Counted from the stretch's first letter, positions 39,552 through 49,390 are shown. The stretch is 64,000 nt of DNA from Hyphomicrobiales bacterium (GCA_016185245.1 JACPNZ010000007.1:1-64000), one strand, 5' to 3'. Numbers and translations are program-made. Notes: generated by a model from the letters alone, not told the origin.

Positions 39552-40407
39552 GGTGCTCTCCCCGGGCCCGGCGCGCGGCGAGCGATTGCGCGAACAGCAG
39601 CACCATCATGATGGCGATGAGCAGGGCTGAAAGGGCCGCCCCGAAGGGCCAGTCCCGGGCCGAGAGAAACTGGTCGTAGATGAGATTGCCGACCATCTGG
39701 AACTTGCGGCCGCCCAGAAGATTGGGGGTGACGAAGTTGCCGATGGAGAGAACGAAGACAAAGACCGCGCCGGCCGCAACGCCCGAGGCGGTCAGCGGCA
39801 GGGTGATCCGAAAGAAGGTCGTCGCCGCATTGGCTCCAAGGTCGCGCGAAGCCTCGGCGTAGGCGGGATCGAGCCGCTGCAGGGCCGAATAGACCGCCAG
39901 GACCACGAAGGGCGTGTAGTTGTAGACGAGACCAAGGACGACGGCGAATTCGTTATAGAGCAGCGGCAAGGGTGCGGAACTGAGCCCGGTGGCGGCCAGC
40001 AGATTGTTGATGAGCCCGGCCGGATTGAGCAGCACGATCCAGGCATAGGTGCGGATCAGATAGTTGGTCCAGAACGGCAGGATGGCGAGGAACAGCAAGG
40101 CCGTCTGCCGATGGGCGGGTGCCTTGGTGATGGCGTAGGCGGCGGGATAGCCGATCAGCAGGGCGACGGCGGTGGCCAGAAACGCGATGCGGCCGCTGTC
40201 GAAAAAGATCGAGAGATAGAGCGGGTCGAAGGCGCGGGCGAGGTTGTCGAAGGTCGTGGCAGTCCAGTCGATGCCGCCATAGGTGCCGCGCTCGAAGAAG
40301 ATAAGCACGAACACCAGAAGGCAGGGCACGACCATGAGAAGGCCGAGCCACAGGAGGCCCGGCGCCATCAGCAATCCCGAGGCGAGGCGGGGGGACATTG
40401 ATGTCAT
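39544..40407 (-). CDS. Spermidine/putrescine-type ABC permease (PotB-like)
   Basis: EASRDLGANAATTFFRITLPLTASGVAAGAVFVFVLSIGNFVTPNLLGG. Confidence 0.9.
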   Translation of the reverse strand: MTSMSPRLASGLLMAPGLLWLGLLMVVPCLLVFVLIFFERGTYGGIDWTATTFDNLARAFDPLYLSIFFDSGRIAFLATAVALLIGYPAAYAITKAPAHRQTALLFLAILPFWTNYLIRTYAWIVLLNPAGLINNLLAATGLSSAPLPLLYNEFAVVLGLVYNYTPFVVLAVYSALQRLDPAYAEASRDLGANAATTFFRITLPLTASGVAAGAVFVFVLSIGNFVTPNLLGGRKFQMVGNLIYDQFLSARDWPFGAALSALLIAIMMVLLFAQSLAARRARGEHHA

Positions 40408-40408
40408 T

Positions 40409-40459
40409 CCTTCTCCCGTCCGTAGGATGGGAGAAGGTGGCCGAAGGCCGGATGAGGGC
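40409..40459. repeat. Short palindromic dispersed-repeat-like element
   Basis: ccttctcccgtccgtaggatgggagaaggtggccgaaggccggatgaggg; 9-bp stem ccttctccc/gggagaagg plus ggccgaaggcc. Confidence 0.6.
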
Positions 40460-40465
40460 AACCTC

Positions 40466-41515
40466 CTACTTCGCCGCCATGATTTCCGAGACGGTCTTGG
40501 AGAAGGCCTTCATGCCGCCGCCCAGATCGCGCAGCTGCTCGTACTTGAGCAGATCGGCGGGGGCGATCGCCATATTGGGATATTTCTCCAGCATGGCCTT
40601 GTCGACCAGGTCCATGCCGGCCTTGTTCGGCGTCTTGTACATGATGTTCTCGACCACCCACTTGCCGTTGTCGGCATTGAGCACAAAGTCGATGAACTTG
40701 TGGGCGGCCTCGGGGTTCTTCGAGGCCTTGGTGATGACGATGGTGTCGACCCACAAGTCGGAGCCCTCCTGGGGGATCACGTATTTGATCGCCGGGTTCT
40801 CGGCGATCCCGTAGTTGCACCAGCCGTCCCAGGCCTGGACCAGCAGGGCCTCGCCCGATACCAGCTTGGAGAAGAAGGTGGTGTCGTCATAGGCAAGGAG
40901 CTGGCGCTTGGTGTCGATCAGCCGGTCGCGCACCTTGTCGAGGCTGGCCTGGTCGGCGGTGTTGACCGACAGGCCTTCGGCGAGGAAGCCCGCCGCCATC
41001 AGCCAGCGGTCGGTGGCCAGCATGGTGATCTTGCCCTTCAGGTCGTCGGCGGGCTTCAGGAGAGCGTTCCAGCTGGTGGGCTCGGCCTTCACCTTGTCCG
41101 AACGGTAGCACAGGCCCGTGGTGCCCCAGGTGTAGGGGACCGAGTAGGCGTTGCCCGGATCGTGCTGGAGCTTGGTGGCCTCGGGATAGAGATTGGCGAG
41201 GTTGGGCACCTTGGCGTGGTCGATTGGCGCAAGAAGCCCCAACTTGTTCAGCGCCTCGGCGAAGGGCGAAGAGACGAACAGCACGTCGAAGCCCTCGCCG
41301 CCGCTCGCCGTCACCTTGCCCATGATCTCCTCGTTGGTGGCGTGAACGGCGATTTCCAGATCGATGCCGGTGGCGGCCTTGAATTTCTCCGCCATGTCCT
41401 TCGGCATGTAGCCGTCCCAGTTGGAGATGACGAGCTTTTCGGCAAGTGCCGCGGTCGCCGACGCGGCAATCGCGACCGCGGCTATTGCGGCCGTGGCAAA
41501 GGCTTTGAGTTTCAT
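40466..41515 (-). CDS. Spermidine/putrescine-type extracellular solute-binding protein (PotD-like)
   Basis: MKLKAFATAAIAAVAIAASATAALAEKLVISNWDGYMPKDMAEKFKAATGIDLEI. Confidence 0.92.
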   Translation of the reverse strand: MKLKAFATAAIAAVAIAASATAALAEKLVISNWDGYMPKDMAEKFKAATGIDLEIAVHATNEEIMGKVTASGGEGFDVLFVSSPFAEALNKLGLLAPIDHAKVPNLANLYPEATKLQHDPGNAYSVPYTWGTTGLCYRSDKVKAEPTSWNALLKPADDLKGKITMLATDRWLMAAGFLAEGLSVNTADQASLDKVRDRLIDTKRQLLAYDDTTFFSKLVSGEALLVQAWDGWCNYGIAENPAIKYVIPQEGSDLWVDTIVITKASKNPEAAHKFIDFVLNADNGKWVVENIMYKTPNKAGMDLVDKAMLEKYPNMAIAPADLLKYEQLRDLGGGMKAFSKTVSEIMAAK

Positions 41516-41704
41516 CGGACGTCCTCCCGTTGTCTTGTTATCGGTCAAGACTATGGGAACATCGCCGGGGTTGTCGAGGGAGTGCCCGTCGCGGGTTTGC
41601 CGGACCCTGCAGGGCTGGCTGAAGAAATTCTTAACGCCGCCCGGAAAAAACTTCGGCCCCGGCCTGCATTTTTTCTTGAATCGACTCGCGATTTCACTCA
41701 TATC

Positions 41705-41810
41705 GGAGGCGCCCAAAGTCGCACGTGCCGCAAGGATTACCCCAAAGCAACGACGGTGCGGGCTTTTTAGTGTCTGCCGGCTCCTCCAAAGGCCGGGGTT
41801 ACTGAGAGGC
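41705..41810 (+). ncRNA. Candidate structured leader / attenuator upstream of the PLP decarboxylase (speF-type leader position)
   Basis: gccc-aaagtc-gcac ... gtgc-gggc stem ending in TTTTTAG at 41764-41770, then ccggc/gccgg hairpin; about 190 nt before the decarboxylase start. Confidence 0.45.
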
Positions 41811-41955
41811 ACCACTATCATTGCCGGCAGTGCGATCGGGTCTCCCGGTCAAGCCAAGGCGAAACACAGCAGGCGTTCGTGCCATCACGTCTCCATCGCG
41901 TGGCCCGCGGGTCCCTACTGGCAAGGTCACAGTTTTCGTTGGGAGCCTGCCCGCC

Positions 41956-43092
41956 ATGGCCGCCACCGCCCGCATCCTCGACTTCCTGCGCGACCGACGT
42001 CCCGAGGGACCCTGCCTGGTCGTCGACCTCGACGTCATCGCCAAGAACTACCGCGCCTTCATCCGCGCCATGCCGGCCACCCGCATCTACTATGCGGTGA
42101 AAGCCAATCCGGCCCCGGAAATCCTCAAATTGCTGGCCTCAATGGGCTCTTCCTTCGACACCGCCTCGCTGCCCGAAATCGAAATGGCGCTGGACGCCGG
42201 CGCCACGCCCGACCGCATTTCCTTCGGCAACACCATCAAGAAGGAACGCGATGTGGCCCGCGCCCATGCCCTGGGTGTGACACTCTATGCCGTCGATTGC
42301 ACCGAAGAGGTGGAGAAGATCGCCCGTGCCGCGCCTGGCGCACGAGTGTTTTGCCGTATTCTCACCGACGGGGCCGGGGCCGAATGGCCCTTGTCGCGCA
42401 AGTTCGGTTGCGAGCCCGCCATGGCGGTCGACGTGCTCACCCGGGCCCATGCCCTCGGCCTCAAAGCCCATGGCATCTCCTTCCATGTCGGTTCCCAGCA
42501 GACTCGGCTCGAGGCCTGGGATTCTGCCCTGGCCGAGACCAAGGCGATCTTCGATGCCCTGGCTCACCACGGCATCACGCTCTCGATGGTTAATCTCGGC
42601 GGCGGCTTCCCCACCCGGTATCTCAAGGCGGTACCGGGAACCGGCCAGTATGCCGGCGCCATCCACGAGGCCCTCACCCGGCATTTCGGCAACGCCATCC
42701 CGGAAACCATCATCGAGCCGGGCCGCGGCATGGTCGGCAATGCCGGAGTGATCAAAGCCGAAGTGGTGCTGGTTGCCAAAAAGCACGCCAACGACAATCT
42801 GCGCTGGGTCTATCTCGACATCGGTAAGTTCGGCGGGCTGGCCGAGACCATGGAGGAGGCGATCCGCTACCCGATCTCGACCGCCCGGGACGACGACCCC
42901 AAGGCGCCTTGCGTGGTCGCCGGCCCCACCTGCGATTCGGCCGATGTGCTCTACGAGAAGACGCCCTACGACCTGCCGGTCACACTCACGGTCGGCGACG
43001 AGGTGCTGATCGAGGCAACGGGAGCCTACACCACGACCTATGCGTCGGTGGCCTTCAACGGCTTTGCGCCGCTGGCGGCTTACGTTATCTGA
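41956..43092 (+). CDS. Type III PLP-dependent decarboxylase (ornithine/lysine decarboxylase-like)
   Basis: RIYYAVKANPAPEIL (PLP Lys), FHVGSQQTRLEAW, NLGGGFPTRY, GPTCDSADVLYE. Confidence 0.92.
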   Translation: MAATARILDFLRDRRPEGPCLVVDLDVIAKNYRAFIRAMPATRIYYAVKANPAPEILKLLASMGSSFDTASLPEIEMALDAGATPDRISFGNTIKKERDVARAHALGVTLYAVDCTEEVEKIARAAPGARVFCRILTDGAGAEWPLSRKFGCEPAMAVDVLTRAHALGLKAHGISFHVGSQQTRLEAWDSALAETKAIFDALAHHGITLSMVNLGGGFPTRYLKAVPGTGQYAGAIHEALTRHFGNAIPETIIEPGRGMVGNAGVIKAEVVLVAKKHANDNLRWVYLDIGKFGGLAETMEEAIRYPISTARDDDPKAPCVVAGPTCDSADVLYEKTPYDLPVTLTVGDEVLIEATGAYTTTYASVAFNGFAPLAAYVI

Positions 43093-43116
43093 AGTCCTTA
43101 ACATCGTTTGTCGCTC

Positions 43117-44034
43117 ATGGCGGCCGGCCAGCCACCCGACATCGTCGCCCTGGGCGAACCGCTTTACGAGCTGAACCAGCAGCCCGACGGCCGGTTTCTC
43201 GGCGGCTTCGGCGGCGACACCTCGAATGTGGCAATCGCCGCCGCCAGGCTGGGGGCGCGGGCCGCCTATGTGAGCCGGGTGGGTGCTGACATGTTCGGCG
43301 ATGCCCTTCGCGATTTGTGGCGGGCCGAGGGTGTGGATGCCAGTGCCGTGGGCGTCGATCCCACCGCACCCACCGGCCTCTATTTTGTCACCCACGATAC
43401 GAACGGCCACCATTTCACCTATCGCCGGGCCGGATCCGCCGCCAGCCTGATGACGCCCGCCGACGTGCCGGAAGGGCTCATCGCTTCGGCCAAATTTCTA
43501 CATGTCTCAGGCATCAGCCTGGCGATCGGCGCCTCGGCGGCCGAGACGGTTCGCCATGCGGCGGCGGTGGCGCGCCGGGCGAAGGTGAGAATCTCTTTCG
43601 ATACCAATTTCCGGCCGCAGCTGTGGGGCGCCGAGGCCGCCTGGCCGGAAATCGGCCGGCTGGCGGCCTCTGCCCACATCCTCAAAACCTCAGTCGAGGA
43701 CAGTGCCGCGCTGTTCGGCGGCCGGACGCCCGCCGACATTGCCCGCCGCTTTCTTGATCTCGGAAGCGTCATCGTGCTGGCGACGCTGGGTGCCGAAGGC
43801 GTCCATGTGGCGACCGCCGACACCCACGAAACCATCCCCGGCCGCCCGGTTATCGCCGTCGATGCCACGGGGGCGGGCGACGCTTTTACCGGGGCGCTTG
43901 TCGCCGAACTGTCGCGCGGCGCCGATCTCCATGCCGCCGTGCGCTTTGCCAACACCGCCGCCGCCCTTTCGACTTTGGGTTACGGCGCCATCGCGCCCCT
44001 GCCGCGCCGCAGCGAAGTCGATCGGGCGGTTTGA
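43117..44034 (+). CDS. PfkB family carbohydrate kinase (KdgK-like)
   Basis: FLGGFGGDTSNVAIAAARLGARAAYVSRVGADMFGDAL; VDATGAGDAFTGALVAEL. Confidence 0.93.
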   Translation: MAAGQPPDIVALGEPLYELNQQPDGRFLGGFGGDTSNVAIAAARLGARAAYVSRVGADMFGDALRDLWRAEGVDASAVGVDPTAPTGLYFVTHDTNGHHFTYRRAGSAASLMTPADVPEGLIASAKFLHVSGISLAIGASAAETVRHAAAVARRAKVRISFDTNFRPQLWGAEAAWPEIGRLAASAHILKTSVEDSAALFGGRTPADIARRFLDLGSVIVLATLGAEGVHVATADTHETIPGRPVIAVDATGAGDAFTGALVAELSRGADLHAAVRFANTAAALSTLGYGAIAPLPRRSEVDRAV

Positions 44035-44101
44035 CCTAGATCAACGCCTTGCTTGCCGCCTGCAAGCAACATCGCCGCGACATGTGCTTCCCGCAGCCCC
44101 G

Positions 44102-44629
44102 ATGACCCAGTCCGAAGTCGAAAAGTCCATTTTTGCCCACAGCCCGCTGGACGCGATCGCCCATGCCCATGCGGTGCAGATGCAGGTCTGCGATGCCATG
44201 GAGCGGATCGCCGACGGCCTGCCCGACGAGGTCGACCGGCGGCTTGCCGCCCATGTTGCCTCGTGCCTCCACTATGACTTGCCGCTGCATCATCGGGACG
44301 AGGACGAGGGCCTGTTCCCGCTGCTTAGGGCCAGGGCCGAGGCGGCGGACGCAATCGATACGATCCTCGACCGGCTGGTGGCCGAGCACGATCTCGACAC
44401 TGATTTCGCCGACGAGATCGCCGAGCCGCTCGATCTCCTGGCCCGCGGCGTGAAAGTCGCCAACGCCGAGATGGTGGGCTACATGCTGCGCGGCTTTTTC
44501 GAGCGCTACCGCCGCCATGTCCGCTGGGAAGACACGCTGGTCATGCCGCTGGCCAGGCTTAGGCTCACCTCCGCCGATCTCGACCAACTGGCCCGCAAGA
44601 TGGAACAGAACCGCGCCACCACGGTGTAG
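44102..44629 (+). CDS. Hemerythrin-like domain protein
   Basis: FAHSPLDAIAHAHAVQM, HHRDEDEGLFPLL, VAEHDLDTDF; spaced His/Glu pattern. Confidence 0.8.
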   Translation: MTQSEVEKSIFAHSPLDAIAHAHAVQMQVCDAMERIADGLPDEVDRRLAAHVASCLHYDLPLHHRDEDEGLFPLLRARAEAADAIDTILDRLVAEHDLDTDFADEIAEPLDLLARGVKVANAEMVGYMLRGFFERYRRHVRWEDTLVMPLARLRLTSADLDQLARKMEQNRATTV

Positions 44630-44637
44630 GCTGCGGC

Positions 44638-45744
44638 TCAGCCGACGATGCGGAGTTCACGTGGGAAGGTTGTCAGGCACTCGATGCCGGTTTCGGTCAC
44701 CACCACATTGTCCTCGATCCTTACGCCTGCCTCGCCGTCGCGGTAGAGGCCGGGCTCGATGGTAAACACCATGCCGGGCTCGAGAAATTGGCCATTGCCG
44801 CGCATGATCTGCGGTGCTTCGTGAATGTCGAGGCCGAGGCCATGGCCGGTCTTGTGGCGGGCGAAGGCGGCAAACTGCGAGTGTTCGAGAATCTTCAGCA
44901 CCGCATCGTCGAGATCGCCGGCACTGATGCCGGGCCGGGCCACGGCGCGGCCCTTGGCGTTGGCGGCAAGCACCGTGTCGTAGAAGGCGCGGTCGTGATC
45001 GGAAACCTGGCCGACAAAGAAGGTGCGGGTGATGTCGGCGCTGTAGCCGCCATGGCGGCCGCCGAAATCGAAGAGCAGCGCGTCACCCGGCTTGATGCGA
45101 TAGGTGCTGCGCGCCTTGGCATGGGGCCGTGCGGCATTGTCGCCCGCCGCCACGATGGGCTCGAAGGACAATCCGTCGGCGCCATGGGCAAAGAGCTGGC
45201 GCAGCAGGACCTGCTCGATCTCGGTCTCGCTCATGCCGATCTTTACTTCGGCCAATGTTGCTTCCAGGGCCGCCTCTGAAAGTTGGATTGCGGTGCGGAG
45301 CTTGGCAATCTCGCCCGCCGTCTTGTGCAGGCGGATCGCCGAAATCTCGCCATGGGCATCGATCAGGACGGCGCCGGGCAGGGCTTCTTGGAGGGCCAGA
45401 TAATCGAACACCCGCATGCGCTGGCCTTCTACTCCCACCCGCGCGCCCACCCGCAACTGTGGCAGGGCCGCACCCGCTGCAAGGAACGCATCGCGAAAAC
45501 CCTCCTCGTCGCGCCAGGTGAATACTTTGCCCACGAAACCCAGTGGCGTGAACGAGCCCATCTCGAGATGGGGCACCACCGCCACGGGCTCGCCGTCCTG
45601 CGGCACGATGACCACCAGCGGCCGTTCCATCTGGTGGAAGTCCTTGCCGAAGACCCGCAGGAAATTGGCGCCGGGAACGACCGCCACGGCATTGAGCCCG
45701 GTGCGCTTGAGAACGGCATAAAGGGGAGCGAGGTTGACGGTCAT
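44638..45744 (-). CDS. M24 family Xaa-Pro peptidase
   Basis: LLFDFGGRHGGYSADITRTFFVG, GHGLGLDIHEAPQI, VFTIEPGLY. Confidence 0.93.
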   Translation of the reverse strand: MTVNLAPLYAVLKRTGLNAVAVVPGANFLRVFGKDFHQMERPLVVIVPQDGEPVAVVPHLEMGSFTPLGFVGKVFTWRDEEGFRDAFLAAGAALPQLRVGARVGVEGQRMRVFDYLALQEALPGAVLIDAHGEISAIRLHKTAGEIAKLRTAIQLSEAALEATLAEVKIGMSETEIEQVLLRQLFAHGADGLSFEPIVAAGDNAARPHAKARSTYRIKPGDALLFDFGGRHGGYSADITRTFFVGQVSDHDRAFYDTVLAANAKGRAVARPGISAGDLDDAVLKILEHSQFAAFARHKTGHGLGLDIHEAPQIMRGNGQFLEPGMVFTIEPGLYRDGEAGVRIEDNVVVTETGIECLTTFPRELRIVG

Positions 45745-45757
45745 GGTGTCTCCAGGG

Positions 45758-46528
45758 TCAGGCGGCGGTGAAGCCGCCGTCGATCATCAGGGTCTCGCCG
45801 CAGACGAAATCGGACGCGGGCGAAGCCAGATAGAGGATCATGTCGGCCACCTCGACCGGCTGGCCGAAACGGCCGGCCGGTGTCTTGGCAATCTGCGGAT
45901 CGCGCTTTTCCGGGGCACTCCACACCTGGGTGCCCATGGCGGTCAGGATGACATTGGGGCAGACGGCGTTGGCCTGGATGTTGTGGCGGCCCCATTCCAC
46001 CGCCATCACCTTGGTCAGCATGTTGATCCCGCCCTTCGACGCGCAATAGGCCCCATGGCCCTCGATGGCGATGACGCCGGCCTGGGAAGAGACATTGACG
46101 ATCTTGCCGGAGCGCTGGGCAATCATCTTGGGCACTAGCTCGCGGGCGAGCAGGAAGGGGGCGCGCAGATTGACCGCCAAGGTCGTATCCCAGTCGGCAA
46201 TCGAAAGATCGGTCAAGGGCTCGATCAGGGCCATACCGGCATTGTTGACCAGAATGTCGATCGTGCCGAAGGCGGCGAGCGCCTGCCTGGCCACGCGCGC
46301 CGGGGTCGCCGGATCGCCGAGATCGGCCTCGATCGTCAGGCATTTTCGCCCGAGCCCCTCAACCGCGCTCGCCACCTCGGCCAGTCCCGATTGGTTACGT
46401 GCCACGGCGGCGATGTCGGCGCCGGCATCGGCCAGCACCTTGCAGGTCTCGAAGCCGATGCCCTTGCTCGCTCCCGTCACCAGGGCGCGCTTTCCCGCGA
46501 TCGCGAACCGCTTTATCCAGTCGGCCAT
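45758..46528 (-). CDS. SDR family oxidoreductase
   Basis: RALVTGASKGIGFETCKVLADAGA, NNAG, YCASKGGINMLTK. Confidence 0.93.
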   Translation of the reverse strand: MADWIKRFAIAGKRALVTGASKGIGFETCKVLADAGADIAAVARNQSGLAEVASAVEGLGRKCLTIEADLGDPATPARVARQALAAFGTIDILVNNAGMALIEPLTDLSIADWDTTLAVNLRAPFLLARELVPKMIAQRSGKIVNVSSQAGVIAIEGHGAYCASKGGINMLTKVMAVEWGRHNIQANAVCPNVILTAMGTQVWSAPEKRDPQIAKTPAGRFGQPVEVADMILYLASPASDFVCGETLMIDGGFTAA

Positions 46529-46547
46529 TGTCGTCTCCCGTTGCATA

Positions 46548-47513
46548 TCATGGTTGCGGCGTGCCGCCGGCCAGCACGGTCGCAAACTTGCCCATGTCGA
46601 TGTTGCCACCGGAAATGACCACGCCGACGCGCTTTCCCGTCATGCGGTCCTTCTCCTGCATCAGCGCGGCCAGCGCGGCGGCCCCCGCACCCTCGGTTAG
46701 CGTGTGGGCGCCACGGTAGTAGAGCCGCATGGCTCCGGCGATCTCGTCTTCGCTTACTGTGACCACGCGCTCGGCCCCGCGCCTGATGATGTGCAGGGCA
46801 TCGGGGTTGGGAATACGCACCGCCATGCCGTCGGCGAAGGTCGCAGCGCCATTGGTGGCGACGGGCTTTCCTTGCGCGAAGGAGAGAGCATAGGCGGCGG
46901 CCTTCTCGGCGGTCACGCCCACCACCTTGGTCTTCAATCCCAGCATGTCGCGGGCCGCAATCACTCCGCAGATGCCGGAGCCCATGCCGATCGGCACATA
47001 GACCGTATCGAGTGCGCCTGCTGCATGGAACAGCTCATGGGCGTAAGTTGTGACGCCGAGCACCAGTTCGGGCCCGAAGGAAGCGATGAAGGAAAGCCCG
47101 TGCTCCCCGGCGATCCGCATCGCCGTCTCGCGCGCCTCGTCGAAATCATGGCCGGCCTCGATTAGTTCGGCACCCAGCGCCCGCATGGCGGCGTTCTTTT
47201 CGGGTGAATTGCCGAAGGGGGCGACGATGGTGACGGTAATGCCGACCCGCCTGGCGCCGAAGGGGATCGACTGGCCGTGATTGCCGCGGGTTGCTGTGAT
47301 GACGCCGCCCGTCTCGCCGCGTTCGGCCCGCATTTGCATGTGAAAAATGCCGCCCCGCACCTTGAAAGCGCCGATCGGCGTGTGGTTCTCGTGCTTCACC
47401 CAGACTTCGCATCCCGCCGCCGCGGCGATCAGCGGCCAGACATATTGCGGGGTGGGCGGCATGGCGGCATAGACGATACGCTGGGCCTTCTCCAGCTCGG
47501 CTGCTGTAAACAT
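46548..47513 (-). CDS. PLP-dependent threonine/serine dehydratase-like
   Basis: VWVKHENHTPIGAFKVRGG, TRGNHGQSIPFGARR, internal ATG at 47513. Confidence 0.9.
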   Translation of the reverse strand: MFTAAELEKAQRIVYAAMPPTPQYVWPLIAAAAGCEVWVKHENHTPIGAFKVRGGIFHMQMRAERGETGGVITATRGNHGQSIPFGARRVGITVTIVAPFGNSPEKNAAMRALGAELIEAGHDFDEARETAMRIAGEHGLSFIASFGPELVLGVTTYAHELFHAAGALDTVYVPIGMGSGICGVIAARDMLGLKTKVVGVTAEKAAAYALSFAQGKPVATNGAATFADGMAVRIPNPDALHIIRRGAERVVTVSEDEIAGAMRLYYRGAHTLTEGAGAAALAALMQEKDRMTGKRVGVVISGGNIDMGKFATVLAGGTPQP

Positions 47514-47582
47514 TCTTGACTTGGGCCCGCCCCCATGTTTCGTGCGCCGCCAATGTTGGGGGATCGGCCTCAAGGTGGCAAG

Positions 47583-48533
47583 ATGACAGTTGCGTTCACG
47601 TTTCCGGGCCAGGGCAGCCAGACGGTCGGCATGGGCAAGGGGCTGGCGGAGAATTTCGCGGTGGCCCGCGCCGTGTTCGACGAGGTCGATCAGGCGCTGG
47701 GCCAGAAGCTTTCGACCCTTGTATGGGAAGGTCCCGAGGCCGAGCTCACCCTCACCGAAAACGCCCAGCCGGCGCTGATGGCGGTGAGCATGGCGGCGAT
47801 CCGGGTGCTGGCGGCCGAACATGGCATCACCGTCGCCAACACCGCCAAGTTCGTCGCCGGCCATTCGCTCGGCGAATACTCTGCCCTTGCCGCCGCCGGC
47901 ACCTTCACGCTCGCCGATGCGGCACGGCTCCTGAAAACCCGTGGCGATGCGATGCAGGCGGCAACTCCCGTCGGCACCGGCGCTATGGCGGCACTGCTTG
48001 GGCTCGATTTTGCCAGTGCCGCCGCGGTGGCGGCGGAAGCCGCCCAAGGCGATGTGTGTCAGGCCGCCAACGACAACAGCGACGGCCAAGTGGTGGTTTC
48101 GGGATCGAAGGCGGCGGTCGAGCGGGCCCTGGTGATCGCCAAGGCCAAGGGCGCCAAACGCGCCATCCTGCTGCCAGTCTCCGCCCCTTTCCATTGCGCG
48201 CTGATGCAGCCCGCCGCTGCGGTGATGGCCGAGGCGCTCGCCAAAGTTAACATGAAGGCTCCGGCCGTTCCGCTCGTCGCCAATGTGGTGGCGGGGGCCC
48301 TCAGCGATCCGGCCGAGATTCGGGCGAAGCTCGTGGCCCAGGTCACCGGCACGGTGCGCTGGCGCGAATGTGTGGGCTATATGGCGAGCCATGGCGTCAC
48401 CCGCTTCTGCGAAATTGGTGCGGGCAAGGTGCTGACCGGCCTGCTCAGGAAAAATGTGCCTGATGCCTCTGGCCTCGCCATCGGCACGCCCGAAGATATC
48501 GCCGTGGCGGCGGCCCAGCTCAAGCGAGGATAA
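47583..48533 (+). CDS. fabD: Malonyl-CoA:ACP transacylase
   Basis: MTVAFTFPGQGSQTVGMGKGL, GHSLGEYSALAAAG. Confidence 0.95.
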   Translation: MTVAFTFPGQGSQTVGMGKGLAENFAVARAVFDEVDQALGQKLSTLVWEGPEAELTLTENAQPALMAVSMAAIRVLAAEHGITVANTAKFVAGHSLGEYSALAAAGTFTLADAARLLKTRGDAMQAATPVGTGAMAALLGLDFASAAAVAAEAAQGDVCQAANDNSDGQVVVSGSKAAVERALVIAKAKGAKRAILLPVSAPFHCALMQPAAAVMAEALAKVNMKAPAVPLVANVVAGALSDPAEIRAKLVAQVTGTVRWRECVGYMASHGVTRFCEIGAGKVLTGLLRKNVPDASGLAIGTPEDIAVAAAQLKRG

Positions 48534-48538
48534 GCGAC

Positions 48539-49276
48539 ATGTTCGATCTCTCCGGCAAAACGGCACTGGTGACGGGAGCAACCGGCGGCATCGGTGCCGC
48601 CATCGCCAAGGCCCTGCACCGGGCCGGTGCGACGGTGGCGATTTCCGGCACCCGGACCGCCGTGCTCGAGGAGCTGAAAACGGAGCTAGGCTCGCGCGTC
48701 CATGTGCTCGCCTGCAATCTCTCCGATCCGGCCGATGTCGAGAAGCTCGTTCCGGCGGCGGAAGCGGCCATGGGTTTCCTCGACATCCTGGTCAACAATG
48801 CCGGCATCACCAAGGACGGGCTCGCCATGCGCATGAAGGACGAGGATTGGGCCCGGGTGATCGACGTCAATCTCACCGCTGGCTTCCGCCTGGCCCGGGC
48901 CGCCATGCGCGGCATGATGAAGCGCCGCCATGGCCGGATTATCAACATCACCTCGGTCGTCGGTGTCACCGGCAATCCCGGCCAGGCCAATTACGTGGCC
49001 TCCAAGGCCGGGGTGATCGGGCTCACCAAATCGCTGGCCCAGGAGCTGGCCAGCCGGAATGTGACGGTGAACGCCGTGGCTCCAGGCTTCATCGAGACGG
49101 CGATGACCGACGTGCTGAACGACAAGCAGAAGGAAGCGATCCTCGCCCGCGTGCCCGCCGGCCGCCTCGGCAGCCCGGACGATGTTGCCGCCGCCGTGGT
49201 CTTCTTGGCTTCCGCCGAAGCCGGCTATATCACCGGTCAGACACTGCATGTGAACGGCGGCATGGCCATGATCTGA
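48539..49276 (+). CDS. fabG: 3-oxoacyl-ACP reductase
   Basis: [72 protein letters not shown]. Confidence 0.96.
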   Translation: MFDLSGKTALVTGATGGIGAAIAKALHRAGATVAISGTRTAVLEELKTELGSRVHVLACNLSDPADVEKLVPAAEAAMGFLDILVNNAGITKDGLAMRMKDEDWARVIDVNLTAGFRLARAAMRGMMKRRHGRIINITSVVGVTGNPGQANYVASKAGVIGLTKSLAQELASRNVTVNAVAPGFIETAMTDVLNDKQKEAILARVPAGRLGSPDDVAAAVVFLASAEAGYITGQTLHVNGGMAMI

Positions 49277-49286
49277 GCCCAGCACG

Positions 49287-49320
49287 CTTTTCGCTTGGGT
49301 GGAATCACCCAAGCGAAAAG
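49287..49320. repeat. Perfect 15-bp stem-loop immediately after fabG
   Basis: cttttcgcttgggtg-gaat-cacccaagcgaaaag. Confidence 0.9.
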
Positions 49321-49341
49321 AAATCGCGCCAAGTCAACATG

Positions 49342-49390
49342 TTGGAGCATCCCCCGGCGAAGTCTGCAACTTCGCCGGGGGATGCTCCAA
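49342..49390. repeat. Perfect 22-bp stem-loop between fabG and acpP
   Basis: ttggagcatcccccggcgaagt-ctgca-acttcgccgggggatgctccaa, no mismatch. Confidence 0.95.

Noticed and set aside
46548-48581. 677-aa minus ORF that looks like a fusion upstream of the dehydratase
   Set aside because: N-terminal half is antisense to fabD; the real gene starts at 47513.
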